From NCBI RefSeq assembly GCF_004123295.1, contig NZ_SDMK01000002.1:702784-766783 (forward strand): a stretch of 64,000 nucleotides of DNA, written 5' to 3'. Of the stretch, positions 1 through 7,303 are shown one piece after another. Made by a program: the position numbers and the translations under genes. The notes below the pieces were generated by a model. That model had not been told where the DNA came from, ran no database searches, and worked only from the letters and a program-made list of their open reading frames with translations. Each line of letters starts with the position of its first letter. Positions within the stretch are counted from its first letter, which is position 1. The stretch is from Silvibacterium dinghuense (GTDB lineage: Bacteria; Acidobacteriota; Terriglobia; Terriglobales; Acidobacteriaceae).

Positions 1-197
1 TACTGCCCCACCAACGAGACCAAGGCAAAGGTTCCGGCATAGACGCCATATTGAGCCGTCCCCAGCAGACGCGCCAACAGGATGAAATAGAGCGCCTGCG
101 AGATCAGTCCCAGTCCCTGCCCTAGAAACATCCAGCCAGCATTGCGTGCCAGTGTGCTCTTCTTGAGCTTTTGCAACTCCGCTTGCAACAACTTCAT
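1..197 (-). CDS. Polysaccharide flippase (Wzx/MATE-like), N-terminal part
   Basis: Only the first 65 codons are inside the window; the gene runs off the left edge. The start reads MKLLQAELQKLKKSTLARNA, followed by a glycine-rich hydrophobic segment (GWMFLGQGLGLISQ), the arginine-containing turn LLARLLGTAQYGVY and a second hydrophobic stretch. This is the usual opening of lipopolysaccharide/O-unit flippases, which move lipid-linked oligosaccharide across the inner membrane. Its ATG overlaps the stop of the upstream polymerase gene by 4 bases (ATGA), so the two are probably translationally coupled. The family call rests on the N-terminus and on the exopolysaccharide context; specificity cannot be told. 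Confidence 0.7.
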   Translation of the reverse strand, partial: MKLLQAELQKLKKSTLARNAGWMFLGQGLGLISQALYFILLARLLGTAQYGVYAGTFALVSLVGQ

Positions 198-1549
198 GCA
201 GTCACCAAAGCTCTCTGCCGCTTTACTTCCATGGCCAGACAAGCATTGGAAAACACAAGGATCGTCCACTCAATCGAATGCGGAATCATGTAGCGCTGAC
301 CATCTACCAGAGCAAGTACTTCGACAAAGATCATGGACATATACCAGAGCGCGTACCCCGGCGTATCGGAGCGATAGCACTGAATCGCACGCCATACTCC
401 CTGTCCTAGAATCGCAAGGATCAGGATCACGCCGACCAGTCCCACTTCAAGACAGAGCTGGAAGAGTGCATTCTCTGCATTCGCCAACCCAGGGGCGCCG
501 GAAGCCAAAGCCAGGTGGATCGCCTCGCCCTTGAATCCGATCCAGAACGCGTCATAGCCAAATCCGAAGAGAGGCCGTTTCATGATGGAGAGAAACACCG
601 CGTGCCAGATGATGGTGCGTCCGCTCAGCGTAGCGCTCTTATCCATCAGTTTCAGCAGCTCTGCGCGGTAAAGATAGATCAGGCATCCGGCTGCAGTTGC
701 CAGGGCGGGAAGCGTCGAAATCACCAGTATCCGCTCAAGCACGCTGAAGCGGCGAAGGTTCTTCGCCAGGTAAACAAACAACAGGCAGCACAACAACACC
801 AGCCAGCCGGTACGCGAAGTGGAGATCGCACTCAACACAACAGCGCAAAACAAATAACTTGCTTTCTTGAATGCTGCCGAATTTCCCTTAAATCGGTAAA
901 AGTACGCCGGCAACATAAAGATGGCAGTCAATACGCCACAGATATTCTTGTGCGGATAGATGCCCTCGCAACCGATGGTGTGATTCTTGTAATCAATCCC
1001 AGCCTTCGGCATGCCTCCGATGATGAGAAAGCTTCCCAGGGTTGCCACTAATCCCACCAACAGGAAAAGCTGCATCTGCTGTTTCGGCTTAAAGCGTACG
1101 GCAAGAAAGATGGCGAATACGGTATTGATCACCACCGTTATGGCAAAGGCAAAACTTCGCTTGGGCTCCTGCGACCAGACGGTAGAAAACACGGCCCAGA
1201 GCGGAAGCGCAAAGGAAAGCTTGTTTTCCAGGATGACAGGCATCAACTGCTTCATATACGGAAATACAGCCAGACAGATGATCCCGTAGTAGAAGCAAAG
1301 CTCCAGGGAGTGCAGAGCCGAGCCACTCCCGTAATTCGCGATCATCAGCGATCCGTAGATGCCGGTCTGCGCATTGTTCTGCGCCGTGTATTCGAAGGAA
1401 AAGTTTCCGCGCACCGCGAAAAAGAGCAGCGGCAGCACAAGTATGTACGTGATCACCATCCGGTAGGCCGAGATTTCGCTCGGCGCACCGGTATGGTTCT
1501 CACTACGCCTGAGCACAGGGAAAGCAAAGGGCGCTGTCATCGTTGCCAT
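194..1549 (-). CDS. O-antigen ligase/polymerase family membrane protein (Wzy/WaaL-like)
   Basis: This 451-residue protein has roughly ten or more hydrophobic segments with short loops. A longer, less hydrophobic stretch lies around residues 310-360 (LSGRTIIWHAVFLSIMKRPL, then FGFGYDAFW), typical of the O-antigen ligase (Wzy_C) domain. Such enzymes join lipid-linked repeat units into polymer, or transfer them, on the periplasmic face of the inner membrane. A GGAAGG Shine-Dalgarno sequence precedes the ATG. It lies downstream of the Wza- and Wzc-like genes and overlaps the flippase gene, which fits a polymerase in a Wzx/Wzy-type exopolysaccharide operon. Polymerase versus ligase cannot be separated from sequence alone; the context favours polymerase. 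Confidence 0.8.
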   Translation of the reverse strand: MATMTAPFAFPVLRRSENHTGAPSEISAYRMVITYILVLPLLFFAVRGNFSFEYTAQNNAQTGIYGSLMIANYGSGSALHSLELCFYYGIICLAVFPYMKQLMPVILENKLSFALPLWAVFSTVWSQEPKRSFAFAITVVINTVFAIFLAVRFKPKQQMQLFLLVGLVATLGSFLIIGGMPKAGIDYKNHTIGCEGIYPHKNICGVLTAIFMLPAYFYRFKGNSAAFKKASYLFCAVVLSAISTSRTGWLVLLCCLLFVYLAKNLRRFSVLERILVISTLPALATAAGCLIYLYRAELLKLMDKSATLSGRTIIWHAVFLSIMKRPLFGFGYDAFWIGFKGEAIHLALASGAPGLANAENALFQLCLEVGLVGVILILAILGQGVWRAIQCYRSDTPGYALWYMSMIFVEVLALVDGQRYMIPHSIEWTILVFSNACLAMEVKRQRALVTA

Positions 1550-1615
1550 GTCATGCCTTCCTCTCCATGCATCAGTTGATTTTTCCGCTTGCGCATCGTA
1601 TCGATCCCTATTTCC

Positions 1616-2557
1616 TTAGAAAACGAACACAGACGCGTTCGTAGCCGCGGCGAGAATCGAGGTCACGCCAAGAGCAGCGTTCTTGGTGAAGCTGAACGGC
1701 ACATAGAGGATGTCATTTGCCTGCAGAACCTCATCCGGATGCTTGCCCTTCTGCATGTCTCCCAGGGGAAGCTTGATGTCTTCGATCTTTCCATCCGGAC
1801 CGCGGCGCACCAGGCGCACATGTCCGAGGGATGCCGTATGATTCGCGCCTCCGGCAAGCGAAACCAACTGCAGAACAGTCAGGTGAGAGTCGTTGTTATA
1901 GATCGGGAATCCGCCCGGACGTCCCAGATCGCCCAACGCAAAGACCAGCTCGGCCTTGGCCACACGCACGGTATCACCCGGATAGACCATCGTCTCCCGT
2001 GTATGCAGAGCTTCCGCGTTTGCCGGCTTCACGCCTGGCGCTGCGGAATCCGGCACGGTCAACGGCCAGTTCGAGGAGTAGTATGTCACCATCTCGCCGG
2101 TGCCATGGCGCTGAATGATGACATTGCGATCAGCATCGGCCTGCAAACCACCTGCCAGGGCAAGCACCTCGGCTACCGTCTTCGCCGCTGTTACTGGATA
2201 CGAGCCGGGCTGCCGCACTTCGCCCAGGACCGAGATATTCTGCGTGGCGAACTGTTCCACCACCACCGAGATCTTCGGGTTGACGAGGAAATGTTCGTTC
2301 ACCAGCTGAGTTCCGATAGCATTCGCCGCCTGCTCGGGAGTCATGCCGGCGATCTTTGCATTCCCGCCCACCATGAGCGGAACCTCGCCGCTCTCTGTCA
2401 CCCGGGCATGCTGCTCGAGCTCGGGAGCATCCAGCACCGTGATGTGCACCATGTCCCCTGGTCCGATCAGCAACGCATCCTGCTGCGCCCAGGAGGCTCG
2501 TGCAAAGCCGAAGGTTACCGCAAGAAGAAGGAGAAGCAAGGACTTAGAGGGTTTCAT
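1616..2557 (-). CDS. Wza-like polysaccharide export protein with SLBB domains
   Basis: The protein is about 313 residues with an N-terminal signal peptide (MKPSKSLLLLLLAVTFGFARASWAQ). The polysaccharide export domain follows (LIGPGDMVHITVLDAPELEQ), then SLBB-type beta-grasp repeats (ISVLGEVRQPGSYPV and ALGDLGRPGGFPIY). Proteins of this family form the outer-membrane or periplasmic exit channel for capsule and exopolysaccharide. I chose the ATG at 2557 because GGAG lies 7 bases upstream; longer readings would place residues before the signal peptide. The start overlaps the end of the Wzc-like kinase gene by 14 bases. No lipobox cysteine is visible at the cleavage region, unlike classical Wza, so it may not be lipidated. 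Confidence 0.88.
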   Translation of the reverse strand: MKPSKSLLLLLLAVTFGFARASWAQQDALLIGPGDMVHITVLDAPELEQHARVTESGEVPLMVGGNAKIAGMTPEQAANAIGTQLVNEHFLVNPKISVVVEQFATQNISVLGEVRQPGSYPVTAAKTVAEVLALAGGLQADADRNVIIQRHGTGEMVTYYSSNWPLTVPDSAAPGVKPANAEALHTRETMVYPGDTVRVAKAELVFALGDLGRPGGFPIYNNDSHLTVLQLVSLAGGANHTASLGHVRLVRRGPDGKIEDIKLPLGDMQKGKHPDEVLQANDILYVPFSFTKNAALGVTSILAAATNASVFVF

Positions 2558-4814
2558 GAACATTCTCCATGTAATAGTGCGAAGTCTTCTCGCCGAAATA
2601 GCTGTGATAAGCATCGGAGTTCATCGTTACGCCGTTGAGTACCACGCCAATGGAAGAGCGCGGTGTGCGCGAAGCCAGCAGATGGAAGGCTCGCTTGAGT
2701 GAATCCTGTGTTGTAGAAGCCTGTCTGGCCACCAGCAGCGTAGAATCAGCCAGCTCAGCAAGAATCAGAGCATCCACCACGGGCAGCAGCGGAGGAGTGT
2801 CGATCAAAATCAGGTCGAAGCGTGTACGAAGATCCGAGATCAGCTTGCCCATATTGGCCGAGCTCAAAAGCTCCGATGGATTCACCGGAACCGGCCCAGA
2901 CGGTAAGAGAGAGAGATTCGGCACGCCATCCACGGTGAGGATGTGCGGAACCTGCTCTTCTTCTGTCAGCAGCAGGCTGAGCCCGTCCTTGCCCGAGAAC
3001 TCAAGCCCCTTCTTATCCGAAGGCTTACGCAGATCTGCATCGATGAGCAGCACCCGCTTGCCCTGCTGGGCTGTGCTCACGGCCAGGTTCTTCGCGGTCA
3101 GGCTCTTGCCTTCCCCAGGGCTGGCGCTTGTCACCACCACGACGCGCGGCGGCTCCATGGTCGTCCGTGTCGGCGTCAGCGATGCCCGCAGTCCGCGCAT
3201 CGCTTCGCTGTACGCCGAACGCGGTGCGTTCAGCGTGCGGACATGTTGAATGCCGTCCAACGCGCGCTTTTCTTTGCTGTACCTGGGCAGGATGGCCACC
3301 AGCGGCACACCCAGACGGTCCAGCTGCTCCACGGTCTGGATGCGACGATCCATCGCCTCGGCAATCAGCGCACCGGCTAAGCCAAGCACCAGGCCGCCAA
3401 AGGCAGCGATCAGCAGATACAGAGGTACATTCGGCTTCTTCGGCTTCGCAGGTACGCGGCCTGGATCGACGACCGTAATATCGGAAGCCTTCAACCCTTC
3501 CAGCACGCCGGCTTCTTTTAACTTGCGCAGCAGATCTTCATAAAGGCCGCGGCTTTGCGTCGCTTCCTCGCGCAGAATCGAATAATCGATCGCTTTATCC
3601 TTGAGCGCATCGGCTGCCTGACGATTTGCCTCGTACTGCGCCCGCGAATCGTTCTCTGTCTTCTGCGCGATCTCGTAGTCGCTCTTGGCACGGGCCTGCA
3701 CGCGGGAAACTTCATCGGAGATGGCCTGGTTCACCTTGTCGAGCGAAGCACGCAGCTCGACCATATGCGGGTAGGCTGAACCATAATGCTTTTCACCGCT
3801 GGCAATTTCCGTCTCAATATTGGCCTGCTGCAGGCGCAGATTCTGGATCAGGCTCAGTGCATTGGTGACAGCCGGAGCAGTATCCGCAGTGGAAGTACCG
3901 CCCAGCTCTGAAATCAGCTCTGCATTGCCGCTTTCAACAGCCTTGTATACCGCTTCCTTGAGAATACGGTTCTGCGAAGCAACCGAAAGCGCGGCCGTCG
4001 ACTGCTGCAGGCGATCGAGAACGTCGGAATAAACCTGTTCCCGCCCCTGGTTGTCGGTGCCGAAGCTGTAGATACCGGTCTGCTTCTCGAGAGCAGCCAG
4101 CTTCTCCTGTTCTTCCTCACTCTGCTTGCGCAGATCGCCCAGCTGTCCGGTAAGCCAGGTTGCCGCCTCAGAGGTCGAGTTCACGCGCGTCTGGAAGGCA
4201 TAATCGGTCAGCGCCTGGATCAGGTGATTCACTACCGCAGCCGCAACCTTCGGATCCGAGTTCGTGAAGTCGATCTCAATCAGGCGAGTGCCGCTCACGG
4301 ACTCTGCCTTCAGGTTTGCAGCAAAGATCTTCAGCAGACGCGTCCGGCGCGCCGGCGAATTTTCGAGCGAGGCTCCCGGAGGATCGGCAATGCCTTTCGG
4401 AGCAAAGAGCCCCATCACCCAGCCGATCGGATTGAAGTGCGGCTGGAAGTCGCGATTCTTCTCCAGGTTCAGATCCTCGATGACGCGCAGCGCCAGCGTG
4501 TCCGACTGCAGAATCTGAGACTGTGTCTCGAGATTGATGTTTGCGGCCAGAGCATCGTCTCCACCACCGGCAGCGGCATTGTTCTGCAGGTCAGACATGC
4601 TGAGACCCGAATCCGTGTCTTTCTGCAGCTGCACAATACCCGTCGCCATATAGCGGCGCGTTGCAAAGATGCAGTACAGAATGGCCAGCAGCAAGATTGC
4701 GCCAAAGATCGAATAGACCGTCCGGCGCCGCCTGCGGATGATCTTGGAAAGATCACCCAGCGTAAGGCCGGGCTCGACGTGAGTTGGCGGTGCTTCAAGC
4801 AGGTAGTTATTCAT
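2544..4814 (-). CDS. Wzz chain-length regulator fused to BY-family tyrosine kinase (Wzc/GumC-like)
   Basis: This 756-residue protein has a short cytosolic N-terminus, a transmembrane helix near residues 35-52, a long periplasmic coiled-coil Wzz region, and a second helix near residue 470 (YLLIAAFGGLVLGLAGALIA). The cytosolic kinase domain carries Walker A (SASPGEGKS, about residue 565), Walker A' (LLIDADLRKPS) and Walker B (LILIDTPPLL). The C-terminal tail has several tyrosines (YHSYFGEKTSHYY), the usual autophosphorylation cluster. It is expected to control polymer length and export together with the Wza-like protein next to it. This one-protein fusion, with co-polymerase and kinase together, is the form usual in Gram-negative bacteria. 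Confidence 0.93.
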   Translation of the reverse strand: MNNYLLEAPPTHVEPGLTLGDLSKIIRRRRRTVYSIFGAILLLAILYCIFATRRYMATGIVQLQKDTDSGLSMSDLQNNAAAGGGDDALAANINLETQSQILQSDTLALRVIEDLNLEKNRDFQPHFNPIGWVMGLFAPKGIADPPGASLENSPARRTRLLKIFAANLKAESVSGTRLIEIDFTNSDPKVAAAVVNHLIQALTDYAFQTRVNSTSEAATWLTGQLGDLRKQSEEEQEKLAALEKQTGIYSFGTDNQGREQVYSDVLDRLQQSTAALSVASQNRILKEAVYKAVESGNAELISELGGTSTADTAPAVTNALSLIQNLRLQQANIETEIASGEKHYGSAYPHMVELRASLDKVNQAISDEVSRVQARAKSDYEIAQKTENDSRAQYEANRQAADALKDKAIDYSILREEATQSRGLYEDLLRKLKEAGVLEGLKASDITVVDPGRVPAKPKKPNVPLYLLIAAFGGLVLGLAGALIAEAMDRRIQTVEQLDRLGVPLVAILPRYSKEKRALDGIQHVRTLNAPRSAYSEAMRGLRASLTPTRTTMEPPRVVVVTSASPGEGKSLTAKNLAVSTAQQGKRVLLIDADLRKPSDKKGLEFSGKDGLSLLLTEEEQVPHILTVDGVPNLSLLPSGPVPVNPSELLSSANMGKLISDLRTRFDLILIDTPPLLPVVDALILAELADSTLLVARQASTTQDSLKRAFHLLASRTPRSSIGVVLNGVTMNSDAYHSYFGEKTSHYYMENVHETL

Positions 4815-4931
4815 GTGCTAATTTCCTATACTGCAAATTTTTTGAAGATAGACCGATCGTCTTCCGCTCGATTTCAACGTTCCGAAGCCGGATGCGCATA
4901 CAACGACGCTCTTCTGCTCCGGCTCAACGTG

Positions 4932-5747
4932 CTACTTCTTACCCTTGGCCCAGCGCACTACGCGATACACCACCGGAGGAATGACTTCGTTTGCAATTCT
5001 TTTCCGGAGTGGATCTCGCCGGTCATAAAAAGTCGGTGCATACACCGAGGCATGTGGAATGAACTTCTCATCCGGCACCGTGTGAAAGTACGCGGCGAAC
5101 GACATGCGCGCGCGATCTTCCACCAATACCGGGCGAACCCCGTGAAAGTTCTGGTCGGCAACCTCGAAGATCACCGTCCGATTGAAGATCGGCTCGACAA
5201 CCCGCTCGCAACGCGAGCCGGTCGTATCCCAGAGCTCCAGCTGGCCGCCATATTCTGGCTTCCAGTTCTTGTTCAGATAGGTCAGCATGGCCAGCCGACG
5301 GCGCAGGCCGGTGTTCTGATCGATATTCCGGTCCGCATGCACGTCGAACTTGCCGCCCTTCGGCACAACGTGAAAGCCCGCGCCTCCCATATAGGGGTCG
5401 GGCAGCAGAGACCATATATCGGTCAGCTCCGTGAGCAGGTAAAGGAACTTCGCGGAGTTCACAAACGCGGAGAATTGGTAGCCCTTCTCTTCAAACTCAA
5501 CGGCCGAACGCAGATTCGACTTCGCCAGCCGCTCCCGCCGCTCATGCACCCACTTATCGTCCGTAAGCGGAGGAATTTCATTCAGGACGCCGTCCAGGAC
5601 CTCATCCGGGAACATGTTATCGATGACCAGGTGGGGAAACGGCTTGGCGTTCTTATACTGCTGCTGCAGCTCCGCGGTGCTGACCGGCAGCTTTATCTTG
5701 CCCGCCATCATCGTCATAATGCCTGTCTCTTGCATCGTCGCCATCAT
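4932..5747 (-). CDS. Fe(II)/2-oxoglutarate-dependent oxygenase (prolyl-4-hydroxylase-like fold)
   Basis: The 271-residue protein has the iron-binding triad of the family: His137-x-Asp139 (FDVHADRN) and His202 (NFHGVRP), followed by a likely 2-oxoglutarate-binding arginine at about residue 214 (RMSFAAYFH). The segment TYLNKNWKPEYGGQLELW is typical of the double-stranded beta-helix in 2OG-Fe(II) oxygenases of the prolyl-4-hydroxylase group. The substrate is unknown. It lies in the same orientation as the exopolysaccharide genes, 117 bases upstream of the Wzc-like kinase gene, and may be the first gene of that transcription unit. An AAAGGA sequence just upstream supports a start at 5747 or at the next ATG, three bases later. 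Confidence 0.82.
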   Translation of the reverse strand: MMATMQETGIMTMMAGKIKLPVSTAELQQQYKNAKPFPHLVIDNMFPDEVLDGVLNEIPPLTDDKWVHERRERLAKSNLRSAVEFEEKGYQFSAFVNSAKFLYLLTELTDIWSLLPDPYMGGAGFHVVPKGGKFDVHADRNIDQNTGLRRRLAMLTYLNKNWKPEYGGQLELWDTTGSRCERVVEPIFNRTVIFEVADQNFHGVRPVLVEDRARMSFAAYFHTVPDEKFIPHASVYAPTFYDRRDPLRKRIANEVIPPVVYRVVRWAKGKK

Positions 5748-6202
5748 CGTTCCTTTATTCGCGGTGTTCTGGGTTGCAGGTCAGGATTGCAAAGTTTAGA
5801 TCGAGAGGAGGGAGTTAGACACAATGGATCATCCAGGTGCACGCTTACCCGCGCCAATCTGAACCCTGCTGCATCATTACTGTTCTGCTTGCTGGACCTG
5901 ACGAATCAAAGATGATCGGAGCTGCCCGTCACTACAGGACCTCGATTGCGGCACGCTGAGGGAGGCGCATCGCATGTCTTTCAGAGGTACGGGCTTCGCC
6001 CCTTTCAGTCACATACCGCCCTTCACTCGGCCGGCAGCGATCTGCGGTGCTGTCGAGAGCGTATCGCGAGTTTATCCCGCCTCACTCTCGTTCTGATACT
6101 GACAAAAGTACTAAACGCGACAATAAATTGTTATCCCCGGATGGTAATAATCACCACGATCTTTGGAATCCGGAAATGGGTCGCACTTATGTAACTGTTA
6201 CC
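5748..6202. other. Intergenic region upstream of the exopolysaccharide/oxygenase genes
   Basis: No credible gene is seen in these 455 bases on either strand; open frames here lack ribosome-binding sites and protein-like composition. Part of the stretch (about 6095-6160) is distinctly more AT-rich than its surroundings and is a plausible place for the promoter of the minus-strand exopolysaccharide genes, but I cannot assign -10 and -35 boxes with confidence. The inverted-repeat element at 6203-6471 follows directly. Confidence 0.5.
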
Positions 6203-6471
6203 AGGGTGTATCGACCTATTCGGGGATGCAGCGTTGCTGGGGCAAATTGGCCCAGACGAGGCGGAGTCCGAAGACTGTGGTGGGCCCACCGTCGAGGGCG
6301 ACAACGAAGTATGGGCCAATTTGCCCCGCAACCCGGAGGGCCGGGGCCGATTTTTTCCGCTCTCCTCGTCACTCGTCGCTCGCAGATGTCCAATCTGCGT
6401 CGCTCCTCGCTCCTCGATAGCGGAAAAAATCGGCTCCCGGCGCTCGCTCCTCGAATAGGTCGATACACCCT
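6203..6471. repeat. Three-branched nested inverted-repeat element
   Basis: The ends are a perfect 20-bp inverted repeat, AGGGTGTATCGACCTATTCG at 6203-6222 and its complement at 6452-6471. Inside are two further hairpin arms. Arm A pairs 6239-6254 (GGGGCAAATTGGCCCA) with 6312-6327, perfect over 16 bp, and extends through GTTGC/GCAAC past one bulged T; near its apex is the perfect palindrome GGTGGGCCCACC (6279-6290). Arm B pairs 6346-6361 (GCCGATTTTTTCCGCT) with 6419-6434, perfect over 16 bp, and extends through GCCGGG/CCCGGC past one bulged T; near its apex is CGCAGAT/ATCTGCG (6381-6399). The whole folds on paper as a three-way junction. The right end includes the marC stop codon. It could be a non-autonomous mobile element, a REP-like repeat or a structured RNA. 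Confidence 0.85.
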
Positions 6472-7156
6472 AACGGTGACTCCCGATGGTCTCCAGATAG
6501 GAACGCACTCCGGTGGCCACAATCTGGATGCCAATGCACACCAGAATGAACGAGGAAAGCCGCATCACCACGATGGTTCCCGTCTTGCCCAGCAGCCGTT
6601 CGGCACGCCGCGCATAGCGGTAACAGATATAGATCACCAGGCATACCAGCAGGGCGCCGGCAATACCCGGAATCAGGACACGAGGGGATAGAAACGCCAG
6701 ACCGCCGCGTTCCGCCATCAGGTGCGCGCCCAGCGTGATGGCCACCGAAATCGAACCCGGCCCTACCGTGATCGGCAGCGTAAAAGGATAGAACGCATGG
6801 TCGATCAGATTCGATCCATCGTCTCCATCCGTTCGCGCCTTCCGCGCATCCTGGTTCAATAATGACCAGCCCGCGACCGTCACAATAAGCCCTCCGCCGA
6901 TCTGCACCGCGTAGATGGAGATGCCGAAGAACGACAGCACCTCGACACCCCACAGCATCGATGCGACCAGCAGCACTACGCTGTAGATAGCAATCTTCCG
7001 CGCCAGGATCGCCTGGATCCGTTCATCGACCTCACCGACAAGGCCGCTGAAGATCGCAGCACTGCCGAGCGGGTTCACGATAGGAAACAGCGCGGCCACA
7101 ACCAGCACCGTTTCTTTCAGCAGGAATGTAATGTCCAAAGAAAGATTGCTCACCAT
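6470..7156 (-). CDS. MarC family integral membrane protein
   Basis: This 228-residue protein has six or so hydrophobic segments and the family signatures FPIVNPLGSAAIF (residues 24-36) and LPITVGPGSISVAITLGA (near 130-147). MarC (UPF0056) proteins sit in the inner membrane. An early link to multiple antibiotic resistance was later disputed, and their true substrate is not established. Length is normal. The stop codon TAG (6470-6472) and final codons lie at the right end of the inverted-repeat element, so any transcript running past marC would carry that structure. It follows lon in the same direction, separated by a terminator-like hairpin. Confidence 0.88.
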   Translation of the reverse strand: MVSNLSLDITFLLKETVLVVAALFPIVNPLGSAAIFSGLVGEVDERIQAILARKIAIYSVVLLVASMLWGVEVLSFFGISIYAVQIGGGLIVTVAGWSLLNQDARKARTDGDDGSNLIDHAFYPFTLPITVGPGSISVAITLGAHLMAERGGLAFLSPRVLIPGIAGALLVCLVIYICYRYARRAERLLGKTGTIVVMRLSSFILVCIGIQIVATGVRSYLETIGSHR

Positions 7157-7231
7157 TTCGAAGTCTAATCGAAGCTGCGGCCGTTTCCCTGCTCTATCTC
7201 TTCCGCTATCTCATCGGCGTATAGGCAAAAA

Positions 7232-7258
7232 AAAGACGCTCCGGTTGGGAGCGTCTTT
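7232..7258 (-). terminator. Rho-independent terminator downstream of lon
   Basis: The arms AAAGACGCTCC (7232-7242) and GGAGCGTCTTT (7248-7258) pair perfectly over 11 bp around a 5-base loop. Read on the minus strand the hairpin is followed by a run of T residues (7227-7234), the classical layout for ending the lon transcript. Confidence 0.85.
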
Positions 7259-7303
7259 CTACCTCTGCAGTCTTCTCCTCAGTTTCGGGGAGATGCCGGC
7301 CCA

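Noticed and set aside
5748-6202. Possible small RNA or promoter elements in the gap before the oxygenase gene
   Set aside because: Some -35/-10-like combinations can be picked out, but none has good spacing with both boxes, so no promoter is called.
6187-6691. Several open frames on both strands across the inverted-repeat element
   Set aside because: They result from the symmetric, stop-poor repeats. The encoded strings mirror each other on the two strands and have no ribosome-binding sites.
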